Shown here: piece by piece, positions 1-8,155 of the stretch
Numbering within the stretch: the stretch's first letter is position 1
Layout of the letters: every line of letters begins with the position of its first letter
Assembly: GCA_002840115.1 (NCBI GenBank)
Contig: PGZG01000022.1
Coordinates: forward strand, 1-14,716
Length of the DNA: 14,716 bases
Direction of reading: 5' to 3'
Source: Gammaproteobacteria bacterium HGW-Gammaproteobacteria-14
GTDB lineage: Bacteria; Pseudomonadota; Gammaproteobacteria; Pseudomonadales; Alcanivoracaceae
Translations under genes and position numbers: made by a program
Notes under the pieces: generated by a model
What the model was told of the DNA's origin: nothing
What the model saw: only the letters and a program-made list of their open reading frames with translations
Databases searched by the model: none

Positions 1-334
1 CTTCCGAAACCGCCAGCCCCGCCTGACGAGCCTCCAGAGCGAGCAACTCATTATTAACCAATCCCTGAAGCACCATGCCCGGGTTGATGAAACTGTCCAG
101 CATACGACCATCAATCTCCGGGCTCTGCTGCCGGATTTGTTGGCGCATACGCTGCACACGGTCATTAAGCTGGCGACTGTAAATCGGAGCGCCATCGACC
201 TCGGCAACAATATCCGCTTGACGACCACCGGACTCAAAATATCCGTAAAAGCCCGTGATAATGAAGGGGATCATGAACAATACAAGCAGCACCAAACCAA
301 CCGGACCACGGATAAATTTTCTAAACGACTGCAT
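1..334 (-). CDS. ppiD: PpiD-like membrane-anchored periplasmic chaperone, N-terminal part (truncated by window edge)
   Basis: Only the first 111 codons are present; the C-terminal part lies beyond the left edge. Residues about 1-10 are short and basic (Phe-Arg-Lys, Arg), followed by one hydrophobic segment at about 11-33 and then a polar region containing 'AEVDGAPIYSRQLNDRVQR'. This is the architecture of PpiD: a short cytoplasmic tail, a single inner-membrane anchor, then a SurA-like N-terminal chaperone domain in the periplasm, followed in full-length members by a parvulin domain that cannot be seen here. PpiD helps fold proteins emerging from the Sec translocon. The start is ATG at 334 with GGAGG six bases upstream. 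Its place after lon and hupB is the classic gammaproteobacterial order. The tRNA-Asp terminator at 409-444 suggests ppiD has its own promoter, but I did not identify one. Confidence 0.85.
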   Translation of the reverse strand, partial: MQSFRKFIRGPVGLVLLVLFMIPFIITGFYGYFESGGRQADIVAEVDGAPIYSRQLNDRVQRMRQQIRQQSPEIDGRMLDSFINPGMVLQGLVNNELLALEARQAGLAVSE

Positions 335-408
335 CACCTGCCTCCACTGGCAACCGCGTCTTCAATAGACCGGACGATGGCCAATACTGTTTCCTGAACG
401 AGCTGCTG

Positions 409-444
409 AAAAACGAAAAAAGCGCATCCTTCGGATACGCTTTT
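409..444 (-). terminator. Rho-independent terminator after tRNA-Asp
   Basis: A 12-bp stem (418-429 with 433-444, one G-T wobble) closes a three-base loop. Read on the minus strand it runs straight into a T-rich tract (421 down to 409, broken by CG). It begins four bases beyond the tRNA-Asp CCA end, so it most likely ends the hupB/tRNA-Asp transcript before ppiD. Confidence 0.85.
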
Positions 445-447
445 CGT

Positions 448-524
448 TGGCGGAGCGGACGGGACTCGAACCCGCGACCCCCGGCGTGACAGGCCGGTAT
501 TCTAACCGACTGAACTACCGCTCC
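448..524 (-). tRNA. tRNA-Asp (anticodon GTC)
   Basis: The minus strand gives a full 77-nt cloverleaf: acceptor GGAGCGG paired with CCGCTCC, D-arm GTTC/GAAT, anticodon loop CTGTCAC, T-arm GCGGG-TTCGAGT-CCCGT, discriminator G and an encoded CCA. It closely resembles E. coli tRNA-Asp. It starts 11 nt after the hupB stop codon and I see no promoter in that gap, so it is probably processed from a hupB-tRNA transcript. A terminator follows directly. Confidence 0.97.
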
Positions 525-535
525 GACACTGGCAC

Positions 536-808
536 TCAGTTAACCGCGTCCTTCAGTGCTTTACCGGCTTTGAAGCCCGGCACTTGCGCTTCAGCGATCT
601 GAATGGTGGCACCGGTCTGCGGGTTACGGCCTTCACGGGCAGAACGGGTTTTTACCTGGAAAGTACCAAAGCCAACCAGAGCAACGGTGTCGCCTTTTTT
701 CAGGGCAGCAGTAATGGAGTCAATGGTTGCATCCAGCGCACGACCAGCATCGGCTTTGGAGAGATCTGCAGCAGCAGCAATAGCATCAATCAGTTCAGAT
801 TTATTCAC
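536..808 (-). CDS. hupB: DNA-binding protein HU (beta-type)
   Basis: A 90-residue protein of normal HU length. It starts MNKSELIDAIA, carries the core 'VGFGTFQVKTRSAREGRNP' at about 45-63 (the strand leading into the DNA-binding beta arm), and the arm/tail 'GATIQIAEAQVPGFKAGKALKDAVN'. HU is a dimeric nucleoid protein that bends DNA and supports replication, recombination and transcription. The start is GTG at 808, backed by AAGGGGA six bases upstream; it is an unusual start codon for so abundant a protein. The location beside lon and ppiD matches hupB of other gammaproteobacteria. A near-consensus promoter lies at 876-904. tRNA-Asp follows after 11 nt, so the two are likely co-transcribed. 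IHF subunits belong to the same superfamily, but length, sequence and context favour HU-beta. Confidence 0.96.
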   Translation of the reverse strand: MNKSELIDAIAAAADLSKADAGRALDATIDSITAALKKGDTVALVGFGTFQVKTRSAREGRNPQTGATIQIAEAQVPGFKAGKALKDAVN

Positions 809-875
809 GAAGTTCCCCTTTGATTACACGAATTATCAGTTGAGCACCCGGCTCTCTTTCCTTGACCAAGGCGAC

Positions 876-904
876 TTTATACCAACGGGTCTGCAGTCCG
901 TCAA
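876..904 (-). promoter_or_regulatory. Sigma-70 promoter of hupB (and tRNA-Asp)
   Basis: On the minus strand, TTGACG at 904-899 is separated by exactly 17 bases from TATAAA at 881-876. Each hexamer matches consensus at five of six positions. The predicted start of transcription is near 869, giving a leader of about 60 nt before the hupB GTG. Position, spacing and orientation all fit hupB. Confidence 0.8.
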
Positions 905-1024
905 GGAAGCCGCAGGCTGCATGAAACCTGCATCACGCCTAGTTTGCAAACTCTTTCGACGGTTCACCTTGCAGGCTACAAAAGCGGCGCTTAACACGAC
1001 CACAGACCACATGGATTGTGGCTG

Positions 1025-1033
1025 AGTATAACA
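1025..1033 (-). promoter_or_regulatory. Possible extended -10 promoter upstream of hupB
   Basis: On the minus strand TGT-TATACT reads as an extended -10 element (TGn plus a 5/6 hexamer). No good -35 is present at the right distance. It could start a second, longer hupB leader; multiple hupB promoters are known in E. coli. The evidence is a single short motif. Confidence 0.25.
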
Positions 1034-1289
1034 AGCAACACCGGCACTCATAGCCATCTCACAGACAGACAGAGAAAATTGCTCCGAAGTTTTACATTAA
1101 AGATCAGATATTGTCCGGAAGCCCATGATTCATCAGTGTTATTTCCAAAATGAAGATGTGGCCTCTGTATCCAAATAGCACCCAGACAATCGACACATGA
1201 TTATTTTTTGCACAAAGTTTCGCAGCATGGAGATATGATTCCCGGCCCCGGCCTGATGCATTGCAACCAAAGGTAACGCTTAGGCCACC

Positions 1290-1320
1290 AAAAAATAAAG
1301 GAGCCCGAAGGCTCCTTTAT
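1290..1320 (-). terminator. Rho-independent terminator of lon
   Basis: The palindrome ATAAAGGAGCC / GGCTCCTTTAT (1295-1305 with 1310-1320) closes on a TTCG tetraloop in the minus-strand RNA and is followed by six T residues. It lies about 40 nt after the lon stop codon. A textbook intrinsic terminator. Confidence 0.93.
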
Positions 1321-1361
1321 TCATTTGCTACTTTTTTAGGCGAATCAGCCCGAGAATCTTA

Positions 1362-3761
1362 TCAGTGCGTACTGATGCGGTCCTCGTCAGCGTCCGGTTT
1401 GCTGTTTTTATCCGCAGCCAACTCTTCCTCCACTTCTGCTTCGCTCAAAGGTGTTGGCATATGCTGAAGCGCCAACTCAAGAACCTGGTCGACCCATTTC
1501 ACCGGAATAATCTTCAACGACGCTTTGATATTTTCCGGTATTTCCTTGAGGTCTCTCTCATTCTCATGGGGGATTAGCACGGTATCAATGCCACCACGAT
1601 GGGCTGCCAGCAACTTCTCTTTTAGCCCGCCAATCGGCAGCACCTGACCACGCAAAGTAATTTCTCCAGTCATCGCCACATTGGCACGAACCGGAATACC
1701 TGTCAGCACAGAGACCAGTGTAGTACACATGGCAATACCGGCGCTTGGACCATCCTTAGGGGTCGCTCCCTCCGGTACATGAATATGGAAATCGTTACGC
1801 TCCAGCTGCCGACGGCGAATACCCAAGGTGCGGGCACGGCTCTTGACCACCGTCCAGGCAGCCTGAATGGACTCCTGCATCACATCGCCCAGTGAGCCAG
1901 TGCTGGTCACCCTACCCTTGCCGGGAACGGACACCCCTTCGATGGTCAGCAGCTCGCCGCCCACGGAAGTCCAGGCCAGCCCCGTTACCTGACCCACCTG
2001 ATCCGCTTCTTCAGCGCGACCAAAGCTGTACTTGCGCACGCCAAGGTATTCCTCAATGGCAACGCCTTGCAGGGCAATACGGGTTGCTTCTGACTCCAGC
2101 AAATTACCCTTTACAACCTTGCGGCATACCTTGGCGATTTCCCGCTCCAGCCCGCGCACACCCGCTTCGCGGGTGTAATGCCGAATGATGTGACGGATGC
2201 TGTCTTCATCAAAAGACAGCTCACCCTCTTTCAAACCATTCGCCTCAACCTGCTTGGGAATCAGGTACTGGCGAGCAATATTGACCTTTTCATCTTCGGT
2301 GTAACCGGGAATGCGAATAACTTCCATGCGGTCCAGCAATGGACCGGGAATATTCATGGAGTTCGATGTGCACACAAACAACACTTCCGACAGGTCGTAG
2401 TCCACCTCAAGGTAGTGATCATTGAAGGTGTTGTTCTGTTCCGGATCCAAGACTTCTAACAATGCAGAAGCGGGGTCGCCGCGTTGATCCATGCCCATCT
2501 TGTCAATTTCATCGAGCAGGAACAGTGGGTTCCGTACGCCTACCTTGGACAGCTTCTGAACCACTTTGCCGGGAAGTGAACCAATATAGGTACGACGATG
2601 ACCGCGAATTTCCGCCTCATCACGAACGCCGCCCAACGCCATACGGACAAATTTACGATTGGTAGCCCGAGCGACAGACTGCCCCAGAGAGGTTTTACCA
2701 ACCCCCGGAGGACCTACCAAGCAAAGTACCGGACCTTTCACTTTGCCAACCCGGCTCTGTACCGCGAGAAATTCAAGGATGCGGTCTTTTACTTCCTCAA
2801 GACCATAGTGATCCTGATCCAGCACTTGTTGCGCGCGCTTGATGTCATGGCTCACCTTGCTGCGCTTTTTCCAGGGAATATTCACCATCCAGTCAAGATA
2901 GCTGCGCACCACGGTTGCCTCAGCAGACATGGGCGACATCATCTTGAGCTTGTTCAGCTCGGCCTTTGCTTTCTCCCGGGCCTCTTTAGTCATGCCGGCA
3001 GCAGAAATGCGCTTTTCCAGCTCTTCAAGCTCACTACCACCTTCGTCCAGATCTCCCAGCTCTTTCTGAATAGCCTTCATCTGTTCGTTGAGGTAGTACT
3101 CCCGCTGGCTTTTTTCCATCTGCTTTTTAACGCGGCCACGGATACGCTTCTCAACTTTTAAAACGTCCAGCTCACCTTCCATCAAACCAATCAGGTGCTC
3201 TACCCGCTCACGAACATCGAACATCTCAAGGATGTCCTGTTTTTCTTCCAGCTTGAGCTGAAGGTGTGCAGCGATACTGTCCGCCAGGCGGCCAAGCTCA
3301 TCAATACTGGTAACGGAGCTGACAATTTCCGGAGCAACCTTTTTCGACAACTTCACATAGTCATCGAACTGGGTCAGCAATGACTTGCCCAGCGCGTCCG
3401 TTTCATTATCTGCTGGCAGAGTTTCATCAAGCTCGGAAATATCGGCCATCATGCAAGCGCTTTCCAGGTCGAGTTTTTCGACCTTGGCACGAATGCCGCC
3501 TTCCACCAGCACTTTTACCGTGCCATCAGGCAGCTTGAGCATCTGTAGCAAGGTTGCCACTGTACCCACAGAGTAAATGTTGTCTGCATTAGGCTCGTCG
3601 TCCGACGCGTTGCGCTGGGCTACCAGCAGCACCTGCTTGTCCCCTGCCATAGCCTGCTCAAGGGCACGGATGGATTTTGCACGCCCAACAAACAAAGGGA
3701 TGACCATGTGGGGATACACAACCACATCGCGCAACGGCAGTAATGGAATCTCTTTCAACAC
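1362..3761 (-). CDS. lon: ATP-dependent protease Lon
   Basis: Lon is a homohexameric cytoplasmic AAA+ serine protease that degrades misfolded and short-lived regulatory proteins. From the GTG at 3761 the protein has 799 residues, close to the usual size. In order: LON substrate-binding domain (about 5-195, opening IPLLPLRDVVVYPHMVIPLF), a charged helical linker, the AAA+ module with Walker A GPPGVGKT (350-357) and Walker B LFLLDEID (413-420), and the C-terminal protease domain with catalytic Ser673 in DGPSAG and Lys716 in GGLKEK. I prefer this GTG because GAGGTG lies five bases upstream; the GTG two codons earlier (3767) would abut that site with no spacing. A large hairpin (3784-3819) separates it from clpX. 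The short gap leaves little room for a separate promoter and I found no heat-shock-type promoter there. Confidence 0.97.
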   Translation of the reverse strand: MLKEIPLLPLRDVVVYPHMVIPLFVGRAKSIRALEQAMAGDKQVLLVAQRNASDDEPNADNIYSVGTVATLLQMLKLPDGTVKVLVEGGIRAKVEKLDLESACMMADISELDETLPADNETDALGKSLLTQFDDYVKLSKKVAPEIVSSVTSIDELGRLADSIAAHLQLKLEEKQDILEMFDVRERVEHLIGLMEGELDVLKVEKRIRGRVKKQMEKSQREYYLNEQMKAIQKELGDLDEGGSELEELEKRISAAGMTKEAREKAKAELNKLKMMSPMSAEATVVRSYLDWMVNIPWKKRSKVSHDIKRAQQVLDQDHYGLEEVKDRILEFLAVQSRVGKVKGPVLCLVGPPGVGKTSLGQSVARATNRKFVRMALGGVRDEAEIRGHRRTYIGSLPGKVVQKLSKVGVRNPLFLLDEIDKMGMDQRGDPASALLEVLDPEQNNTFNDHYLEVDYDLSEVLFVCTSNSMNIPGPLLDRMEVIRIPGYTEDEKVNIARQYLIPKQVEANGLKEGELSFDEDSIRHIIRHYTREAGVRGLEREIAKVCRKVVKGNLLESEATRIALQGVAIEEYLGVRKYSFGRAEEADQVGQVTGLAWTSVGGELLTIEGVSVPGKGRVTSTGSLGDVMQESIQAAWTVVKSRARTLGIRRRQLERNDFHIHVPEGATPKDGPSAGIAMCTTLVSVLTGIPVRANVAMTGEITLRGQVLPIGGLKEKLLAAHRGGIDTVLIPHENERDLKEIPENIKASLKIIPVKWVDQVLELALQHMPTPLSEAEVEEELAADKNSKPDADEDRISTH

Positions 3762-3765
3762 AAGC

Positions 3766-3772
3766 ACCTCTT
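3766..3772 (-). promoter_or_regulatory. Ribosome-binding site deciding the lon start
   Basis: The minus strand reads AGAGGTG, six bases of which match the consensus Shine-Dalgarno core. Spacing suits the GTG at 3761 (five bases after GAGG), not the upstream in-frame GTG at 3767, which overlaps the site itself. This shortens the open frame by two codons. Confidence 0.6.
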
Positions 3773-3783
3773 CTGGGGGTCCT

Positions 3784-3819
3784 TGATCAGAAAAGGCCCC
3801 TACGGGCCTTTTCTGATCA
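3784..3819 (-). terminator. 16-bp hairpin between clpX and lon (terminator or lon leader structure)
   Basis: A perfect 16-bp inverted repeat (TGATCAGAAAAGGCCC and its complement) surrounds a four-base loop. It starts four bases after the clpX stop codon and ends about 22 nt before the lon GTG. The inner part, a GGCCC/GGGCC stem followed by TTTTCT, can act as an intrinsic terminator; the outer TGATCAG arms extend the stem and leave no T tract after it. It is therefore either a clpX terminator or a structure in a clpX-lon readthrough RNA. Confidence 0.7.
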
Positions 3820-3823
3820 CGCT

Positions 3824-5113
<1,290 letters not shown>

Positions 5114-5123
5114 CGGTTCTCCC

Positions 5124-5170
5124 GAAAATGCCTCTTCAGACCCAAGATGACGGCATCGAGGGGCATTTTC
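5124..5170 (-). other. Inverted repeat in the clpP-clpX gap
   Basis: GAAAATGCC at 5124-5132 is the exact complement of 5162-5170, with a loop of about 29 bases. It ends just upstream of the clpX ribosome-binding site (5119-5123) without covering it. It could shape the leader or processing of the clpPX mRNA, or be chance; no T tract follows, so it is not a standard terminator. Confidence 0.35.
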
Positions 5171-5228
5171 AAGCCCGAACGACGCCTCCTGGGGTCAGTT
5201 GATCAGATTTTACCCGAATTCACGTTAT

Positions 5229-5885
5229 TTAGACGGGCCGACGGCTAAGCACTTGATCCACAATGCCATATTCCTTTGCCGCCTCGGCACCCATAAAGTT
5301 GTCGCGGTCGGTATCGCGCTCAATCACCTCAATGGACTGGCCGGTGTGGTGGGCCAGCAACTCATTCAGTTGCGAGCGAATTTTCAGGATTTCACGGGCA
5401 TGAATTTCGATATCCGAAGCCTGCCCCTGAAAACCGCCCAAGGGCTGATGGATCATCACCCGGGCGTTCGGCAGCACGAAACGCTTGCCCTTGGCGCCAG
5501 CGGTGAGCAAGAACGCCCCCATACTGGCCGCCTGACCAACGCACATGGTGGACACATCCGGCTTGATAAACTGCATGGTGTCGTAAATCGACATGCCGGC
5601 GGTCACTGAGCCGCCCGGAGAGTTGATATAGAAATGAATATCTTTATCCGGGTTTTCCGACTCCAGCCACAGCATCTGGGCAACGATCAGGTTGGCCATA
5701 TGGTCTTCCACCTGGCCAATCATGAATACCACCCGCTCTTTCAGCAGCCGTGAGTAAATATCAAAAGAACGCTCCCCCCGTGCGGTCTGCTCAATCACGA
5801 TGGGCACCAGCGCGGAGCGCGTGGGGTCATCAATCAGCTTGCTCATTTCCGGGGTCAGGGAGCTAATACGGCTCAGATCAATCAT
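5229..5885 (-). CDS. clpP: ClpP, proteolytic subunit of ClpXP/ClpAP
   Basis: ClpP forms a double heptameric serine-peptidase chamber fed by ClpX or ClpA. The 218-residue protein has the catalytic triad Ser121 (GQAASMGAF), His146 (VMIHQPLGG) and Asp195 (ERDTDRDNF), at the same relative spacing as E. coli Ser111/His136/Asp185. The mature N-terminus ALVPIVIEQ begins at residue 25, so the predicted propeptide is about 24 residues, longer than the 14 of E. coli. The start is ATG at 5885, with AAAGGA about nine bases upstream; an in-frame ATG at codon 14 would give a shorter propeptide but has no better ribosome-binding site. It follows tig across a strong terminator, so clpP should have its own promoter in 5886-6033; I did not find a convincing one. 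Confidence 0.97.
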   Translation of the reverse strand: MIDLSRISSLTPEMSKLIDDPTRSALVPIVIEQTARGERSFDIYSRLLKERVVFMIGQVEDHMANLIVAQMLWLESENPDKDIHFYINSPGGSVTAGMSIYDTMQFIKPDVSTMCVGQAASMGAFLLTAGAKGKRFVLPNARVMIHQPLGGFQGQASDIEIHAREILKIRSQLNELLAHHTGQSIEVIERDTDRDNFMGAEAAKEYGIVDQVLSRRPV

Positions 5886-6033
5886 CGGACGGTTTCCTTT
5901 GGGCCATCTTCGTTGCCTGCATGTTAAGACTCATTCTTGACGGGCGTCCATAAAAGACGGGTGAAGCAAGACCTGTTTGCCCATTTATTAGGCGGAAGTG
6001 ACAATTATTAATCAGAAACAACCGTTATCGGGC

Positions 6034-6065
6034 AAAAATAGCGACGGGGCCCTCGGGCCCCGTCG
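6034..6065 (-). terminator. Rho-independent terminator of tig
   Basis: A GC-rich stem, CGACGGGGCC with GGCCCCGTCG (6042-6065, tetraloop), is followed on the minus strand by CTATTTTT. It lies about 67 nt after the tig stop codon and separates tig from clpP. Confidence 0.88.
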
Positions 6066-6131
6066 TTAGTTGCAATAGCAGATTGGGGTAGCTGGCGATG
6101 ATAATCGGCAGCGCAATCGGTTAAAAACCGA

Positions 6132-7445
6132 TCAACCGCGTCCGCCACGCTGGCTGGCAACCACTTCTTCATAGGAGCTGGCCTTATCGCTTTGCTGAGC
6201 AGACGCCAGCACCAGCTCGACAACCTGCTCTTCCAGCACCGCGCCTTCAACCTGCTCCAGCTGCTGACGGTTGCCGTAGAAGTATTTGACGACCTCCGCC
6301 GGCTCTTCGTACTGCTCGGCAATCTCTTCAATGCGGGCACGAACCTTGTCAGCATCTGCTTTCAGCTGGTTCTGCTCAAGGATCTGGCGAACCACCAGGC
6401 CCAGACGGACAGAGCGCTCCGCCTGCTCGCGGAACAGATCGTCCGGCAAAATGCTGGCGTCAAACTGCTGACCACCACCGAACTGCTGCATCATCTGCTG
6501 ACGCATACGCTGGATTTCATTACTTACCAGACCAGTGGGCACATCAAACTCATGGCTGTTGACAAGACCATCCATCACCTGAGCTTTGATTTGGGCACGC
6601 ACGGCATTGCTCAGCTCGCGCTCCATGTTCTTCTTCACTTCGGTGCGGAAATGAGCCAAATCACCATCGCTGACACCAAACGCCTTCATAAACTCGGCGT
6701 CGATTTCCGGCAACTTCTGGGCTTCTACCTTGTTAACGGTGAGCTTGAATTCCACCGCCTGACCTTTCAGCTCTTCCGCCTGATAGTCTTCCGGAAAGGT
6801 CAACTGCAGGGTTTTGCTGTCACCGGCTTTCAAGCCCACTAGGCCGTCTTCAAAGCCCGGAATCATGGTCCCGGAGCCGATAACCAGATTTTGCCCTTTA
6901 GCGGAACCACCAGCAAAAGCTTCCTCTCCTTTGAAGCCTTCGTAGTCGATATTCACTCGATCACCCTGTTCCACGGCACGCTCAGCGGTTTCCCAGCTGG
7001 CACGCTGCTTACGCAGGTTGTCGATCATGGTGTCCAAGTCCGCCTCGGTAACTTCTGCAACCGGCTTCTCAACGCTGATGCCGTCAAACGATGCCAAGGT
7101 GATCTCAGGGAATACATCAAAAATAGCCACGAATTCCAGATCTTTACCCGGTTCGTTTTTAGTCGCCTCAAAACGCGGCATACCGGCCGGCTCAAGCTTC
7201 TGCTCTTCAATCGCCTTTACAAAGCAGTCGCGCATAACATCGCTAAGCACCTCACCGCGAACCGAACCGGCAAAACGGCGCTTGACCTCACGCATCGGCA
7301 CCTTGCCGGGGCGAAAACCGTCAATACGCAGGTTTTTCTGAGCCTCAAGCAAGCGCTGCTCGACGGCACCATCAAGGCGCTCAGCCGGCACAGCAACGGT
7401 CAGACGACGCTCAAGACCTGAAGTAGATTCTACGGAAACCTGCAT
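6132..7445 (-). CDS. tig: Trigger factor, ribosome-associated chaperone and prolyl isomerase
   Basis: Trigger factor binds at the ribosome exit tunnel and shields nascent chains. At 437 residues it has normal length. The N-terminal ribosome-binding domain carries the signature GFRPGKVP (43-50), an FKBP-type prolyl isomerase domain spans about 155-240 (GDRVNIDYEGF, then IPGFEDGLVGLKAGD), and a helical substrate-binding domain fills the C-terminus. The tail is short and basic (SQRGGRG). The ATG at 7445 has GAGGA four bases upstream. It has its own promoter at 7520-7548 and terminator at 6034-6065, so it appears monocistronic here, upstream of clpP as in most proteobacteria. Upstream lies the tRNA operon, also on the minus strand but ended by its own terminator. 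Confidence 0.97.
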   Translation of the reverse strand: MQVSVESTSGLERRLTVAVPAERLDGAVEQRLLEAQKNLRIDGFRPGKVPMREVKRRFAGSVRGEVLSDVMRDCFVKAIEEQKLEPAGMPRFEATKNEPGKDLEFVAIFDVFPEITLASFDGISVEKPVAEVTEADLDTMIDNLRKQRASWETAERAVEQGDRVNIDYEGFKGEEAFAGGSAKGQNLVIGSGTMIPGFEDGLVGLKAGDSKTLQLTFPEDYQAEELKGQAVEFKLTVNKVEAQKLPEIDAEFMKAFGVSDGDLAHFRTEVKKNMERELSNAVRAQIKAQVMDGLVNSHEFDVPTGLVSNEIQRMRQQMMQQFGGGQQFDASILPDDLFREQAERSVRLGLVVRQILEQNQLKADADKVRARIEEIAEQYEEPAEVVKYFYGNRQQLEQVEGAVLEEQVVELVLASAQQSDKASSYEEVVASQRGGRG

Positions 7446-7519
7446 AACATCCTCTTTCTTAAGGCATTTAGACTATAGGCAAGCGTAGGCATTATGCGGA
7501 CGCTCCATGAAGGCGCGAG

Positions 7520-7548
7520 ATTATAAAGGAACCGCTGGCAGATGCCTA
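7520..7548 (-). promoter_or_regulatory. Sigma-70 promoter of tig
   Basis: On the minus strand a perfect TATAAT at 7525-7520 sits 17 bases after TAGGCA (7548-7543, 4/6 match). A GC-rich stretch (CTCGCGCC) follows the -10, a discriminator type often linked with growth-rate or stringent control. The predicted start is near 7513, about 68 nt before the tig ATG. A second -10-like TATAGT at 7477-7472 has a poorer -35. Confidence 0.75.
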
Positions 7549-7587
7549 TGATGACCGCTCCTCGCAAATAACGGGGAGCCTGCAGAA

Positions 7588-7624
7588 ACAAAAACGCCCG
7601 CACTAAAAGGGCGGGCGTTTTTGT
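7588..7624 (-). terminator. Strong terminator ending the tRNA operon
   Basis: A perfect 14-bp inverted repeat, ACAAAAACGCCCGC with its complement (7588-7601 and 7611-7624), surrounds a nine-base loop. On the minus strand the 3' arm ends in GTTTTTGTTT. It lies about 10 nt after the tRNA-His CCA end. By symmetry it could also work on the plus strand. Confidence 0.92.
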
Positions 7625-7634
7625 GCTTTATAGG

Positions 7635-7711
7635 TGGGGTGGCTGATGGGGCTCGAACCCACGACCACCGGAATCACAATCCGGGGCTCTACCAACTGAG
7701 CTACAGCCACC
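7635..7711 (-). tRNA. tRNA-His (anticodon GTG)
   Basis: The minus strand gives a cloverleaf nearly identical to E. coli tRNA-His: acceptor GTGGCTG/CAGCCAC, anticodon loop TTGTGAT, T-loop TTCGAGC, discriminator C and encoded CCA. The base at 7711 supplies the G at position -1 that pairs with C73 and identifies histidine tRNAs. It is the last tRNA of a three-gene operon, just before the terminator. Confidence 0.97.
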
Positions 7712-7803
7712 ATTGAAAGCTGTTGTTCATTATTCCGTTTTTTACCAGCGTTCCTACCCGCAAACTCCACTGCTGATCAAAACGATCGCCGGGCGATAAC
7801 GGA

Positions 7804-7880
7804 TGGCACGCCTGGCAGGGCTCGAACCTGCAACCTACGGCTTAGAAGGCCGTTGCTCTATCCTGTTGAGCTACAGGCGC
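7804..7880 (-). tRNA. tRNA-Arg (anticodon TCT)
   Basis: A 77-nt cloverleaf on the minus strand: acceptor GCGCCTG with CAGGCGT, anticodon loop CTTCTAA, T-arm GCAGG-TTCGAGC-CCTGC, discriminator G and encoded CCA. It resembles E. coli argU, which reads AGA/AGG codons. The first acceptor pair is G1-T72, a wobble in place of the usual G-C. It is the middle gene of the Pro-Arg-His operon. Confidence 0.96.
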
Positions 7881-7909
7881 ATATTTCGTTTCCGTCCATC
7901 TTCATTCGA

Positions 7910-7986
7910 TGGTCGGGGTGGAGGGATTCGAACCCCCGACATCCTGCTCCCAAAGCAGGCGCGCTACCAGACTGCGCTACACCCCG
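7910..7986 (-). tRNA. tRNA-Pro (anticodon TGG)
   Basis: A 77-nt cloverleaf on the minus strand: acceptor CGGGGTG/CACCCCG starting with the C1-G72 pair typical of bacterial proline tRNAs, D-arm GCGC/GCGC, anticodon loop TTTGGGA, T-loop TTCGAAT, discriminator A and encoded CCA. It is the first gene of the operon, starting about 18 nt after the predicted transcription start. Confidence 0.97.
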
Positions 7987-8010
7987 GGCTAGCAGCTCGA
8001 GCGAGGCGGC

Positions 8011-8039
8011 ATATTACTCGCGCCCTTCCGGAGCGTCAA
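8011..8039 (-). promoter_or_regulatory. Promoter of the tRNA-Pro/Arg/His operon
   Basis: Minus-strand TTGACG (8039-8034) is followed after 17 bases by TAATAT (8016-8011) and then the GC-rich discriminator GCCGCCTC. GC-rich discriminators mark stable-RNA promoters under stringent control in gammaproteobacteria. The predicted start, near 8004, leaves a short leader before tRNA-Pro. Confidence 0.78.
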
Positions 8040-8155
8040 CGAAAAACCACGGAAAAACCGTTGCTTGCCAAGCTTTTGCGCAGTTCTACGGAGCGTGCGA
8101 AAATCGCGCCCCATTTCTCGTTATCCATTACCCAGCCCTGATACCCGGAGACACC

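Larger units (their letters stand above)
809..1361. other. 552-nt intergenic region between lon and hupB
   Basis: No convincing gene is present. The stretch holds the hupB ribosome-binding site and promoter near 815-904, a weak extended -10 candidate at 1025-1033, and the lon terminator at 1290-1320. Between about 1035 and 1285 I see nothing assignable. A 73-codon minus-strand reading frame at 836-1057 has no recognisable product and runs through the hupB promoter. Confidence 0.6.

Noticed and set aside
836..1057. 73-codon minus-strand open frame upstream of hupB
   Set aside because: No recognisable domain, no clear ribosome-binding site, and it covers the hupB promoter.
3762..3767. GTG at 3767 as the lon start
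   Set aside because: The only ribosome-binding site abuts it without spacing; the GTG at 3761 has the proper distance. The difference is two codons and does not affect function.
5886..6033. Heat-shock (sigma-32) or sigma-70 promoter for clpP
   Set aside because: A promoter is expected after the tig terminator, but no pair of hexamers with acceptable spacing was found; a TTGTCA is present without a matching -10.
6008..6355. 115-codon minus-strand open frame overlapping the end of tig
   Set aside because: It is in another frame of tig, runs through the tig terminator, and its composition (Arg/Ser/Trp-rich) does not resemble a protein family.
7803..8155. Plus-strand open frames running through the tRNA-Arg and tRNA-Pro genes, one in frame with folD and lengthening it by 101 codons
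   Set aside because: The translation (for example ARLAGLEPATYGLEGR, RDSNPRHPAPKAGALPDCATPR) is the familiar artefact of reading antisense through tRNA genes. folD has a clear ribosome-binding site and ATG at 8156.
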